A DNA stretch of 64,000 bases, taken from contig CM063259.1 in assembly GCA_032158295.1 (NCBI GenBank), forward strand, positions 11,714,075 to 11,778,074. The letters are read 5' to 3'. A program made the position numbers and the translations under genes. Positions 1-9,215 of this stretch are shown in pieces; within the stretch, counting starts at the first letter, position 1, and each line of letters begins with the position of its first letter. The notes beneath the pieces were generated by a model. It was given only the letters and a program-made list of their open reading frames with translations, did no database searches and was not told the origin of the DNA. This stretch comes from Pycnopodia helianthoides. Lineage: Eukaryota; Echinodermata; Asteroidea; Forcipulatida; Asteriidae.

Positions 1-2085
1 ATCATCATCCACAATCCATATATCACCTGTAAAAGTATCAGTAAGAATGTAAGATACATTAAGCATTTTTATACATTTAGGGCAAAATTTGTGTTTACTG
101 CACATCAATTTCATAGTTTTGCTAACTGGCAGAAATAGGGCAGCAATGGTTATGTTGTTGTACATCATAATGAATGTTTGTTTGGTTTTCTGTTCAGAAA
201 ATTTATTTCTCAATGGGAATCAAGGTTTGGCATAATCTTAATTTTGGGAAACAAATTCTATAGGCCTAGCCTTAACTCATTTTTGACTGCCATTTTTTTT
301 CATCCATTAGGCCCAAGGTCAAGGTACCTCAGGTAGCCACATAACGAATGAAACTTACCAGATGCATGACACAAATTGTGCATCGCACAACATGCTGCAA
401 TTACATGGGGTGCTAGAGCTGATCTAAGTTCGATGTCTTTGGTGAAAATACACCTCCAACGAACCTTGAGCTGGCCAAATGCCCTCTCAATGATGGATCG
501 GCCTTTGCTGTGATGATAATTAAATCTTCTGTTGACTGGATTAGCTGCTTCAGGTTCCTTGAAAGGTGACAAGAGGGTTGCAGATCCTGGATATGCTGAA
601 TCGCCAAGAAGGTAGTAGCCACAGGGAGGAAACACTCGATTTGTCACTAGAGGGCTGTTTCTATAAACCCTTGCATCATGTACGCTACCAGGAAAACCTG
701 TAAACACATCGATGAAAACTCCTTCATGATTGCACACTGCTTGTGTTTGCGGAGTTAACTGGCATTTCCTGTTTATGTAAGATGCTCTTCTTTCTGATGA
801 GAGGAATTATCCTAACATGAGTGCCATCAATTGCTCCAACTGCATTTCCAATAGCTGGAGTTGCGCAAAGATTGGAAAAACCTTGAGCAATGTTATTGTA
901 TTCTTCTGGTTTTGGAAGATGTATAAATTTATGAAGGTTTTCAGTGATAGCGTTCAGTTGCTTATGAACCACTCTGCAGATTGTTGTTGTTGGTACACCG
1001 CAACTCCTTGTGACCACTCGATAAGCACATCCACAGGCTAACCAAAACAAAAAAAGTAACACCTCTATCTCTCTCTGCCAACCGTGTTGTTTGTCGTCTC
1101 TTACAATATTAACTAGAGTTACAAAAGAGCGTCTCGAAACACGAAAGTCCTTCCTCAAATCTAAACTTCCATTTTGCAGAGCAGTTAGAAGAAAGGCTGT
1201 TCCCAAGTTACAATATGGACCACGATTAACCTGCGGATGAAAATTAGGTTTTTAAAATATTTTTTACTTCTACTTTTTAAATAGATATATGTACATGTAG
1301 TAATTGTATCGGGAAAAATGAATATATATTTCGTTTTGCCCGACACCGACGAGTGATAAGTCCTGCAGGAAAGATACACAGGCAACTCAGGTGGGATTTG
1401 AACCCACGACTCCCGTATGACAAGAGCAACGTGTCTCCACTAGACCACCGAGCAAGCCTAGTGATTAGCCCAGGTTGGACTCCTCCGTTGTCTACAACGC
1501 GGTCCAGGGCTAGCCTAGTGGATGAGGGACTAGTTCAAATTATATTTAGCAGCGGTCACCATAAACAATTTAACTACATGTAATGTTATAATTGTATCTG
1601 TGGAAATGAATATGTTTTGCCCTAAACGGATGTGTGAGCACTGTATACGCAGTGAAAGTTATACCTTATATACCGGTACCTTGTTTCTTGTTCATCAAAA
1701 AATTAAAAATTAAATTGACAGCAAAGAGAGCCTAACGGGACCAGCATGACCAGGATTAAAGACTATAACCCAATAATTATTGGTAATGTAGGCTAAATAA
1801 ATCGTTGCTAATATTATAATTACAATTATGTATGTGCATTGACAATGTATAATAATTGCAATGTAACATCAACACTATCTATCTATCTGCTAACAACTAA
1901 TGTCAAAATGTACTCACTCTGTTTAGCCTTTGTCGATGCGCAAGATTTGTCAACATTAACACTCTCCGTGTTCTACGTCTTTTGGAAATTAATATTTGGC
2001 CTTTAATTATACACATAAATAAATGCAAGAGAGCTAAAATTTGAAGATGATCTTGATCTTGCAGACGGTCGACGGCGGATGGCAT
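1..2085 (-). pseudogene. PIF/Harbinger transposase, left copy (frameshifted, truncated by window edge)
   Basis: Same three-exon layout as the right copy: exon 1 2085-1918, exon 2 1230-359, and only the first 26 bases of exon 3 (26-1) before the window edge. Exon 2 carries one extra base near 804 ('gatgagagg' against 'gatggagg' in the right copy), which shifts the frame just after the first catalytic motif (IDGTH) and gives an early stop. Downstream of the shift the original frame stays open and still holds the other two DDE motifs. Since the rest is identical to the intact copy, the extra base may be a sequence error rather than true decay. Confidence 0.8.
1381..1457 (-). repeat. tRNA-Asp-like SINE head in transposase intron 1
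   Basis: On the minus strand this 77-bp stretch has an A-box-like 'GGTGGTCTAGTGG', an anticodon-arm region with TGTCA (anticodon GTC, as in tRNA-Asp) and a good B box 'GGGTTCAAATCCCAC'. The acceptor stem does not pair well and SINE-like sequence continues on both sides, so it is a tRNA-derived retroposon head, not a working tRNA gene. The right duplication copy has it at 10767-10843. Confidence 0.7.
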
Positions 2086-2227
2086 ATTCGGTGCAGCATT
2101 TTTTGTTTAGCCTGTGTTGTTTTGGGTTTGTTTTGTGTACACGGAAATTCGTACACACGCCATCGACACAAAATTAAATGGCGACCGATCAAAAATTGTT
2201 TTGGCTGTGCGAAATGTTACGTCACAG

Positions 2228-2374
2228 AACAAGGACGAAGCCAGGAGCCGGAGCCGAAATGTACCAAATCGATCATGCGCCATGTTTACACAATGAAGCC
2301 TGAGCCTCTCAAGCCTGAAGCCTCAAATTCGAAGCCTGAAGCCGGAGCCTGAAGCCGAGGTTTGGAAAAGGGCC
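2228..2374. repeat. MITE with CCTTTTC ends and GGCTCCGGCT-type interior (family F)
   Basis: The right end reads 'aaaagggcc' and the interior is runs of 'aagcctgagcc' and 'aagccggagcc'. It matches the layout of better copies at 45396-45535, 47365-47521 and 63098-63231, which have ends of the type 'GGCCCTTTTCGAAACC'. It lies upstream of transposase exon 1 and is repeated at 11614-11760 by the large duplication. Confidence 0.55.
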
Positions 2375-2604
2375 TAGGTTGCAGTATGACGTAAATCGGC
2401 CATCTTTACGGGCAGTTTGGAACAAACAGTCATGCGTTTCGTGTGAGAACGTCGTGCAGCACGCGCACATTTGATAAAACTTACTGCAGGATTGGTCAGT
2501 GAACAACGCGGCTGCGTTAATAAGTTGAGCGCTTGACGCATCTGCAAGCCAAAATGCACTTTGCCCGTAAAGATGGCGTCTACTGGGAACTATCTATATT
2601 ATAA

Positions 2605-2743
2605 GGCCGTGTCCGAATTAGCGGCTACAGCTACGGCTACGGCTAGTTTTCCGCGTCATCATGCGTTGAAGTATAGGACATCCTTGGCAACACCCATAGC
2701 AACAGTCGTAGCCCTAGCCCTAGCCGTCATTTCGGATACGGCC
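2605..2743. repeat. Harbinger-type MITE (family A) with TAA target duplication
   Basis: A 139-bp element begins 'GGCCGTGTCCGAATTAG' and ends with the inverted 'TTCGGATACGGCC'; both sides carry TAA, the 3-bp target duplication expected of PIF/Harbinger transposition. Next to each end the interior has 'GGCTACGGCT'-type repeats. It could be mobilised by the Harbinger transposase in this window, but I could not locate that element's own termini to test this. Repeated at 11991-12129. Confidence 0.7.
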
Positions 2744-3132
2744 TAACTCTATGGGTAGGACAGATCCCCAAAACGCATTCTCTATTGAGGCCTACCCTTT
2801 TGGCTTGATCCATGTGAGGGACCGTGTCCGAATTCGGTACTGGCTGTGTCAGGAATGCCGAAAGACCCAATCGTCAACAGCCGTAGATGAAGTTGCCTGA
2901 TTCAGCCGCGGCTCTTGCTCTTGCAGTGATGTTTTCTCAAACGTGTATTTAATGAGAGTTTCATCTTTTTCAATCAGTGCTTTACTTGTTCTCTGGTCCC
3001 AATTTCATAGAGCTTAAGCAGAAAATATTGCCAATAGATTTTCTGCAACTAAGCAAAATGACCAGGACACCCTTCATCAGGTGGAACCTCAGGACACCCT
3101 TCATCAGGTGGAACCTTGATTTCTTGATTGTT

Positions 3133-3444
3133 TGGATTAGGCGCTTTGGGCTGTAAAACGCGTTTGTTATAAAGATGTTTTATATATAGAATATAATGAT
3201 CCACACAAATTAATATACCTCGAAATTGTGTGGTTTTCCTTTTACTTCGTGAACTAACACGGTCCACCATTTTGTGGAACTAAATGTTTGGCTCCACACA
3301 CCTACTGACCGTGTCGAAGGAAAACCACACACATTCGAGGGATATTTGTGTTAATTACTATACTCTGCATTATTTTAAAACATCTTTCCAACCATGTTCA
3401 TTTCATGCTTTATAGCCCAAAGCGCCCAAATCCGAAGGCAACGT
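3133..3444. repeat. Foldback repeat with 'GGCGCTTTGGGCT' arms (family L)
   Basis: The left arm 'GGCGCTTTGGGCTGTAAAA' is followed by 'gaaattgtgtggttttcc', and the right half reads back as the inverse, ending 'agcccaaagcgcccaaat'. Related pieces lie at 15613-15694 (a short, nearly minimal copy) and about 35395-35600. Directly to the left, 3062-3115 holds two tandem copies of a 27-bp unit ('aggacacccttcatcagg...'). Repeated at 12520-12831. Confidence 0.55.
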
Positions 3445-4041
3445 GTCCCTTTAAGTAGCTCTAGGAAATTGTGCCATGTTCAATTTTCTTTTTTCCGAAT
3501 TATTTATCTGTACATTCATCAGAAGCCGTCATTATTGTTATATCTTGCTGCGTCTTTACACTGGCTATGGTCGGCTCTTCTATCGTGGCATTTTTCTATC
3601 GGTAAGATTGTTATTTTCTTTACTTAAAAATGTTAGTTGGTATAACAGATTTAGTTTGCATCATAAAGACAAAACTATTTGATGTTTTATTTAATACCCC
3701 TAATCATATTTTATTTACGCACTGTATAGAAGAATACATCAATAACTACATATAACCCAGGAGCCGATTTAATGAAGAGCTCAATACAAAGTGTGACGAC
3801 ACAATACAAAACACTACAGCTCATCTTAAGATGAATGTTAGTGCGTTGTAAGATCGAGCCAGGGCTTGATACTTCGTTTTTGTACGGGCAAAGCGATGTT
3901 TGTTTTATAAACGAAAGGACAAAGCGATGTTTTTTTTTTTTATAGAAGGACACTGAGGGTCTGTAAATTACTTGAACATTTCAATGGGCATTGAGGCAAT
4001 GGCCTCCGTTTCATCCGTGTGAAGTATCAGGCCTGATGACC

Positions 4042-4186
4042 GGAAAAAAAGGGGGGGGGTTTTTTAAAAAGGGGGTTTTAAAAAACCCGGGCCGGGGTTC
4101 GGGGGGGGGGGGCCCGGGGGAAAATTTCCCCCCCCCCCGGGGGGGGTTTTCCCCGGGAAAAAAAAAAAAAATTTTTTTTTTTTAAA
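4042..4186. other. Homopolymer-block sequence, probable assembly artefact
   Basis: About 145 bp made almost only of runs of A, G, T and C, many 4-14 long and several next to their own complement. It starts at the exact base where the left duplication copy stops matching the right one, and is followed by ordinary AT-rich sequence. No known element has this structure; a badly resolved consensus or gap fill is the simplest reading. The missing first exon of the Myb-like gene may have been lost here. Confidence 0.8.
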
Positions 4187-4430
4187 CTCAAATTTACGCT
4201 AGTAAACTCAATAAAGAGAAGGGCCTTTAAAATGCGTTGTCAATTCTTTCTCACAAAGAATCATAACCATGTGTTGCCCATAGGTTGTTGTTTTTAAATA
4301 TTCACTACTTACTGTGAACCTAATAAATCAATCTCAATAAATAAATCCCATCACACAATCAAACTTTCTTCCATAATAGATTAATATTTTATTGACATTT
4401 TTGCACTGTTTTTATTTTGATTATATACAG

Positions 4431-5456
4431 GGAGATAGGTGAGGAAATTTCTATTAACTCATCAGCCCAGACACCAGAACAACTCAGAAAGAAATGGAAC
4501 AACCTATGCAAGAAATACAAAGTGAGTTCATGGGTAGCTTATGAAAATTAAAACCTGAGAATTTAGTTATTAGTTGTCCAAAACTGTGGTTTTTACATAG
4601 GATAAATTATTTCAGGAAATTTCATTTCCATCATATCAGAATTTCCATTAAATATGTACAAATCTCTGAAACACTTTAAAACTTCTGCCCAATATATAAC
4701 ATCCACGCAATGTAATACAAAGATAAATATTTACAAGATAAAAGAGTATGCATATATTATGATGATAAGTTAATTTAATGACTAATTAATTAGGGAATAA
4801 CAGTGTGAGGACCTGGTCTTAACTGTGTAGCAATGACAGGGTTGGTGGCTAGTGGCTGTTAATGTGGGCCAGCAACCAAGCAGTGAAGACCAGGTCCTCA
4901 TGCTGTTATTCACATTAATAAATACCCTTTTCTGGAAAACCGGTAAAAATGATTTGGAAATTCCCTAGTTCACAGAACCGGTCTGTATACCACATATTAA
5001 TACAACCCCGTGTGACAAGTCTTCAGAGTCAGAATCAAGTCTTCAGAATCAGAGTGCATGTACCCTCTGAGGTATTTATTAATTTACAAAATATATTAAG
5101 CTATTTAATAAGTTTCCTTTACTCAACAGGAAATCAAAAATCCAGGCACCGGGGTAGGGAAATCCTCCCAATGGATCTTCTTTGAGGAAATGGACAAGGC
5201 ACTTGGGGACAACCATGAAATTTCTCCACCACTGCTTATTTCAAGCAGTGGTGGAACAATTTCAAAACCACTGCAGTGCTCATCCAGCCCATCGGGGAGC
5301 CCGAAACCAAAAAAAACCTGCAGAATCAATATGCAAGAAATGTTGAGCAGCAATCTTCACAGGATGATCGAAATGGATGAAAAGTTGGTAAAGCAACAGG
5401 AGCAGATGCTCACTACTTTTGAGCGATTGGTGAATGTATTTGAAAATCGTAAATAA
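4431..5456 (+). CDS. Harbinger-associated Myb/SANT-like DNA-binding protein (5' partial)
   Basis: Two exons are clear. Exon 4431-4521 follows 'ttatatacag', ends at a 'gtgagt' donor and encodes the end of a Myb/SANT domain, including the helix TPEQLRKKWNNLCKKYK. Exon 5130-5456 follows 'ctcaacag' in the same phase, continues EIKNPGTGVG and then SSQWIFFEEMDKALG, has a Ser/Pro-rich linker, and ends in a likely coiled coil (MIEMDEKLVKQQEQML) before TAA; an AATAAA overlaps the stop. In animal Harbinger transposons the second gene encodes such a protein, which helps bring the transposase to the DNA. No exon with the start codon and first Myb helices is visible in 4187-4430, so the 5' end is missing. 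It is divergent from the left transposase copy and convergent with the right one. Family assignment is good; completeness is not. Confidence 0.75.
4795..4911. repeat. 117-bp MITE in the Myb-like gene intron
   Basis: The first 26 bases (starting 'GAATAACAGTGTGAGG') are inverted at 4886-4911 with two mismatches. The element has no coding capacity and sits wholly within the intron between 4521 and 5130. Confidence 0.75.
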
Positions 5457-6448
5457 ATGTTACATTTGAATGAAACAATACATACATGTACTTGTTTTAT
5501 AGCATTTGAATACTTAAATAAAGTATTAAGATTGCTATTTAACGTTTCTTGCAATTTCTTAATTTAATAAAGTTGTATTCATTTAACATGTTTATCAAGT
5601 GCCTCATGTACAAACTATTTATTAAGCTCAAACTAATATATTAATTTCCAGGTAAATGTACAAAATATACATAAGTCTTTTTAATTATCTGAATAGTTTA
5701 GTATAAATATATGTACACTGCATGGTAGTTCACTGTAAAACTGGAGAGATGAGATTTGCATGCAATAATGTTAGTATAAATGTGGCCTTACTAAAAATCT
5801 CATAAAAGTTTTGAATTTTGGGGTTAAAGAAAGGGTTCTGGTATTTATAGGTACAGTAATATAAATATAAGAATATTAGAATATTAGAATATTGGGCCAT
5901 AACAGATTATCATTTTTCAAAGGTCATAGAAGTATAACCCAGAAAATGCTGTGTGTGCAGTTATCTGTGTACATCTGCTTTAAGACAATTCATGCAGGCT
6001 GCCATGCTTGACAAATTGCAGTTTTCCAATAGATTGATCTTCTTAATTTTGCCATGCGGGCATGTCAAATGGTATTGTCCACAGCTAAATAGGCAGACAC
6101 TGACAACATGTGACCTCAGCATTCTCTAGGTTCTATTTCTATGGAAAAAATAGGAGAAGTCTATGATGGCCCAATAATCAGATTTGTTTATATTATTATT
6201 CTCTGTAACTGTGCCTTTTTAGCACAAAAGGTTAGCTACTGTATGTTGCACTACTATGCTAATTCTTATCTTATTCACCGTACAAATGTTGACTGTTATA
6301 AGTGGTACAGTAGGCGTGGATGAAAAGGAAGGTGCCGAGGGACATGCACCCCACTTCTCTATTTGTCAGGGATCAAAGGTTTTTTAAACATCACTTTACC
6401 ATGCTCAGCTCAGTTAAGACCTCCCTAAAGAGTCACAATGCGTTTTGT

Positions 6449-6529
6449 CATCTTAAAATTAGCACATTTTTTTTACTCTGGTTACAAAATTAGTAACCAG
6501 AGTAAAAAAAATGTGCTAATTTTAAGATG
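6449..6529. repeat. Perfect 37-bp inverted repeat with 7-nt loop
   Basis: Arms 6449-6485 and 6493-6529 are exact reverse complements, including an 8-T/8-A run, separated by 'aaaatta'. The loop and the right flank both contain 'attagtaa', suggesting local template switching. No mismatches means it is recent or artefactual. It could fold as a small hairpin RNA, but nothing shows it is transcribed. Confidence 0.9.
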
Positions 6530-8202
6530 ATTAGTAATTTTGGCTGTCAGATGCCACAAAATCACATATTATGGTATTTGAAAAAGATCTAGGGAAGGCA
6601 CCTCAACTATAACTGATGCTCTTTTTTGGCACTCCTGTTTTGAGCTTCACCCTGACCAGTGACCACTGGCACCCCCATTCAAATGCATCCACCCCAAAGA
6701 AAATCTATTTAAATAATTCATAAAACCTCCATATAGATTCTGTCCTATATATGCCTCGGTACCATGCAGCTGTCAATTTGCTATGGGATGCTATGTCTTT
6801 CCAAAGGTCTATGTGGTGCAAAAGTTTAAATGTTATACTTTATGTCACACACGCTCTCTACATAATCTATATATCGTTGTGTGCCCGGTAAAAGGGCATA
6901 AGGCTCTACGCCCTTCTTCCGACCACACAAAGTACTGTTTTTTTAGTAATGAAAGGGCGTAAGCAACAAAATGGCTCCTCTGACAAAAAAATATGGTATA
7001 AATGTTACATTTTTGTTGCTAGAATTACCCCAAAGATATGTCTTCTCCTTCCCATGCAGAATTTAACCTAGTATAATGCTTTATAAATGGCAGAAAACCG
7101 ATCAAACTTTTTTTGCACAATTTTGCACGTTAACTGCTTATGCCCTTTTACCGGTAACTTTTCGTTACGTCCTTCTTCCAGGCACATGACGATATGAGGT
7201 GTAGGCTACAGGTTCATGTTTTACTATATGATCAATGTACACTTTTATTCATCCATGAGCTCTAAATAAAGGTTTGAGCAAATTCAATTCTGTCAGCCCT
7301 CTTTCAATGTGTTTTTCAAGAACATTTACAGATGTAGCTCAAAATGTTTACTAGACCAGAATTTATTTTACTCAACAGATAAGTTACCTCTAAACCCTGA
7401 ACACCGGCTGGTGGCTTTTGAAATAAGGGAATAAAAGAGTGGCGACGAGGTCTTAAACGGCCGTTTAAAACCAGCAGGGTCGTTGGCCGTGCGATAAAGG
7501 TCTACGCTTGGCCAACTATAAAAAAGGGTAATATTCAAAAAGTAAAAATGCATTATTTGCCAACAGTGTATTATCTTAAGACCAACAGTCGGGTGTCAAC
7601 AATCCCAGGGCACATTTTTCAACCCTTCAACAATCTATGGGGACCACCTCTAAAATCTATGATATGTTTCTGTTAATAACAAACAACAAACCGCAAAATT
7701 TGACCCCTTTCATAGGATGAATGAAAGAGGACGCTATAATACAAAAAAGTGCTCTTTGTGATGACAAGTCTGCATCTTCAATGGTAAATCATACTCTCTC
7801 ACATGGCAAGCAAAGTACTCAGACAGTGCGCAGCGTTCGGAAAAGTGCTTCCTTTCATTTGTAGCGTATGCACGGCAGTCGCAGTTTTGCATATATAATG
7901 AGCTAGGAGGGCACATTTTCAAAAAATCATATCGTGAAAATTCAGCCATGTAAAAATACAAAAATGTAATTTTATGAACGAGGAATGCTTTATTGTAATA
8001 ATAAAAATCATGGAAGAATTTTCAATTGTTCAGAATTGAGAAATATTCGACTAGAAAAATTATCATCGTTGTACAAAAATAACGGTTTCCGAAAAAGTCC
8101 CTTTTCTAGCATTTAACGGAATTGTGCAGAAAAACTTGAATCATGTGTGTTTAGGTACATTATTAATCTACTCATACGCTAAAGTCGTTTTTTCTGAAGC
8201 CA

Positions 8203-8860
8203 CTCGAAACAGTCGGGGGCACCCTAAGTATCCGTCGCCGTCAGCGTTAACATTCTCGGTAGAAAAATCCGCCATTACCCGTTGGTCTAATGGGAGCCCG
8301 AATGTGATTGGTCAGGATGTGCAGCGTGCCAAGCGGTCAAGCGTGCCAACTGACTAATCAGCTACTACGTAACAAAATGCAAGGCAACCATGGTTTGGCA
8401 CGATTCCCTGCTCTGGTCATGCAATCTACGACAAGAAACCGGTGCCCGACTATTATTCGTTGTTATGATGTTTGGCCGGGTTTAGCTTCAGTTCTTTGGA
8501 AGGATCTGTATCTTTACGTCGCAGAAACCAAAACTGGCATAAACGAAATATAATTTTCATAACAAAATTTCATAATTTTTGTCAAGAAGATCATCAAAAA
8601 ACATGACAAAATAAATAGCGTCGTAAGAACAAGTAAAAACCACAAGGCCTTTTTCTCCTGCCATTTGATGATGACGTCACGTAAGCTAAAACGATACGGC
8701 ACAAATAACGTTTTTTGCAAAAGTTTTTGCACTGAAAAAAACATTAACGGCTAAACCTGCAGAAGTGTAAGTGGTACGTATCGAAAGAACGATCCTTCGT
8801 TTATCAGAATATGGACTCCGTTTGTCTCAATCGTGCTCGAAACAGTCAGGGGCACCCTAA
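8203..8860 (+). repeat. Pair of direct 25-bp repeats 633 bp apart
   Basis: 'CTCGAAACAGTCGGGGGCAC' at 8203 recurs at 8836 with one change (cggggg to caggggg), and the match runs on through 'cctaa'. The sequence before and after each copy is unrelated. They may be ends of a dispersed repeat or bracket an insertion; I do not recognise them. Confidence 0.5.
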
Positions 8861-8942
8861 ATGTAAAGCTAATCAACAAAAAGTGTGAAACTTTAATCAC
8901 ATTTCAGACGAAGATTCACATGTATTTGGTACCTAAAATCTG

Positions 8943-9102
8943 GGAAAAAATGGTTTACTTTACGACGAAAATGTTCAAAAAAACTTCCCACTCCATCTTG
9001 ACCCAACACTTCCCTCCAGTGGGCACTTGTAGCCAATCTTGCAGGGTCGCCTCCGAACGCTCGCGCATTCACGCGAAATCTCAAAGGGTCCGAGACCGCC
9101 AT
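8943..9102 (-). CDS. Possible first exon of an unknown minus-strand gene
   Basis: An ATG in good context ('gcagctgcATGGCG') opens a frame MAVSDPLRFRVNARAF... that runs to a weak donor ('TTTTAGgtacca') at 8943. The stretch is more CpG-rich than its surroundings and lies 110 bp beyond the transposase stop on the same strand. No recognisable domain and no following exon was found, so this may be a chance frame. Confidence 0.15.
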
Positions 9103-9215
9103 GCAGCTGCAAATGAAATCTGGTGTTCGGCCTCATTATCTAACACCCTGCGCACTGACTGTACTAGTATTCAAAGTGTTACCTTGGCTTTAATTTTCAG
9201 TTTGAGGTGGACAAT

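Larger units (their letters stand above)
1..4041. repeat. Left copy of a 4.04-kb direct duplication
   Basis: Matches 9387-13428 over its full length. The only differences I found reading both copies are a missing T near 152, an extra A near 804 and a missing C near 2767; I saw no substitutions. The match stops at 4041, directly before a block of homopolymer runs, and the left end is the window edge, so its true extent is unknown. It contains the left transposase copy and several nested short repeats. A real duplication or second haplotype would be expected to show substitutions, so a technical duplicate is likely. Confidence 0.9.
5457..9215. other. Non-coding stretch between Myb-like gene and right transposase
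   Basis: AT-rich sequence with no exon I can support on the plus strand. It holds a perfect 37-bp hairpin (6449-6529), two direct 25-bp repeats (8203 and 8836) and a weak minus-strand candidate exon (8943-9102). A 'gggcgtaag'-like stretch near 6950-6970 and related 'ccttttaccggtaa' near 7143 hint at another inverted-repeat element (about 6885-7190) ending in 'cgttgtgtgcccggtaaaag' and its inverse. Confidence 0.5.

Noticed and set aside
1381..1457. Functional tRNA-Asp gene on the minus strand
   Set aside because: Good A and B boxes and a GTC anticodon position, but the acceptor stem does not pair and repeat sequence continues on both sides; a SINE head fits better.
3394..3682. Hydrophobic plus-strand frames
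   Set aside because: They overlap the foldback repeat and AT-rich flank, occur identically in the second duplication copy, and have no splice support.
4042..4186. Unusual DNA structure or switch-like region
   Set aside because: The run pattern is better explained as failed consensus, since it starts exactly at a duplication breakpoint.
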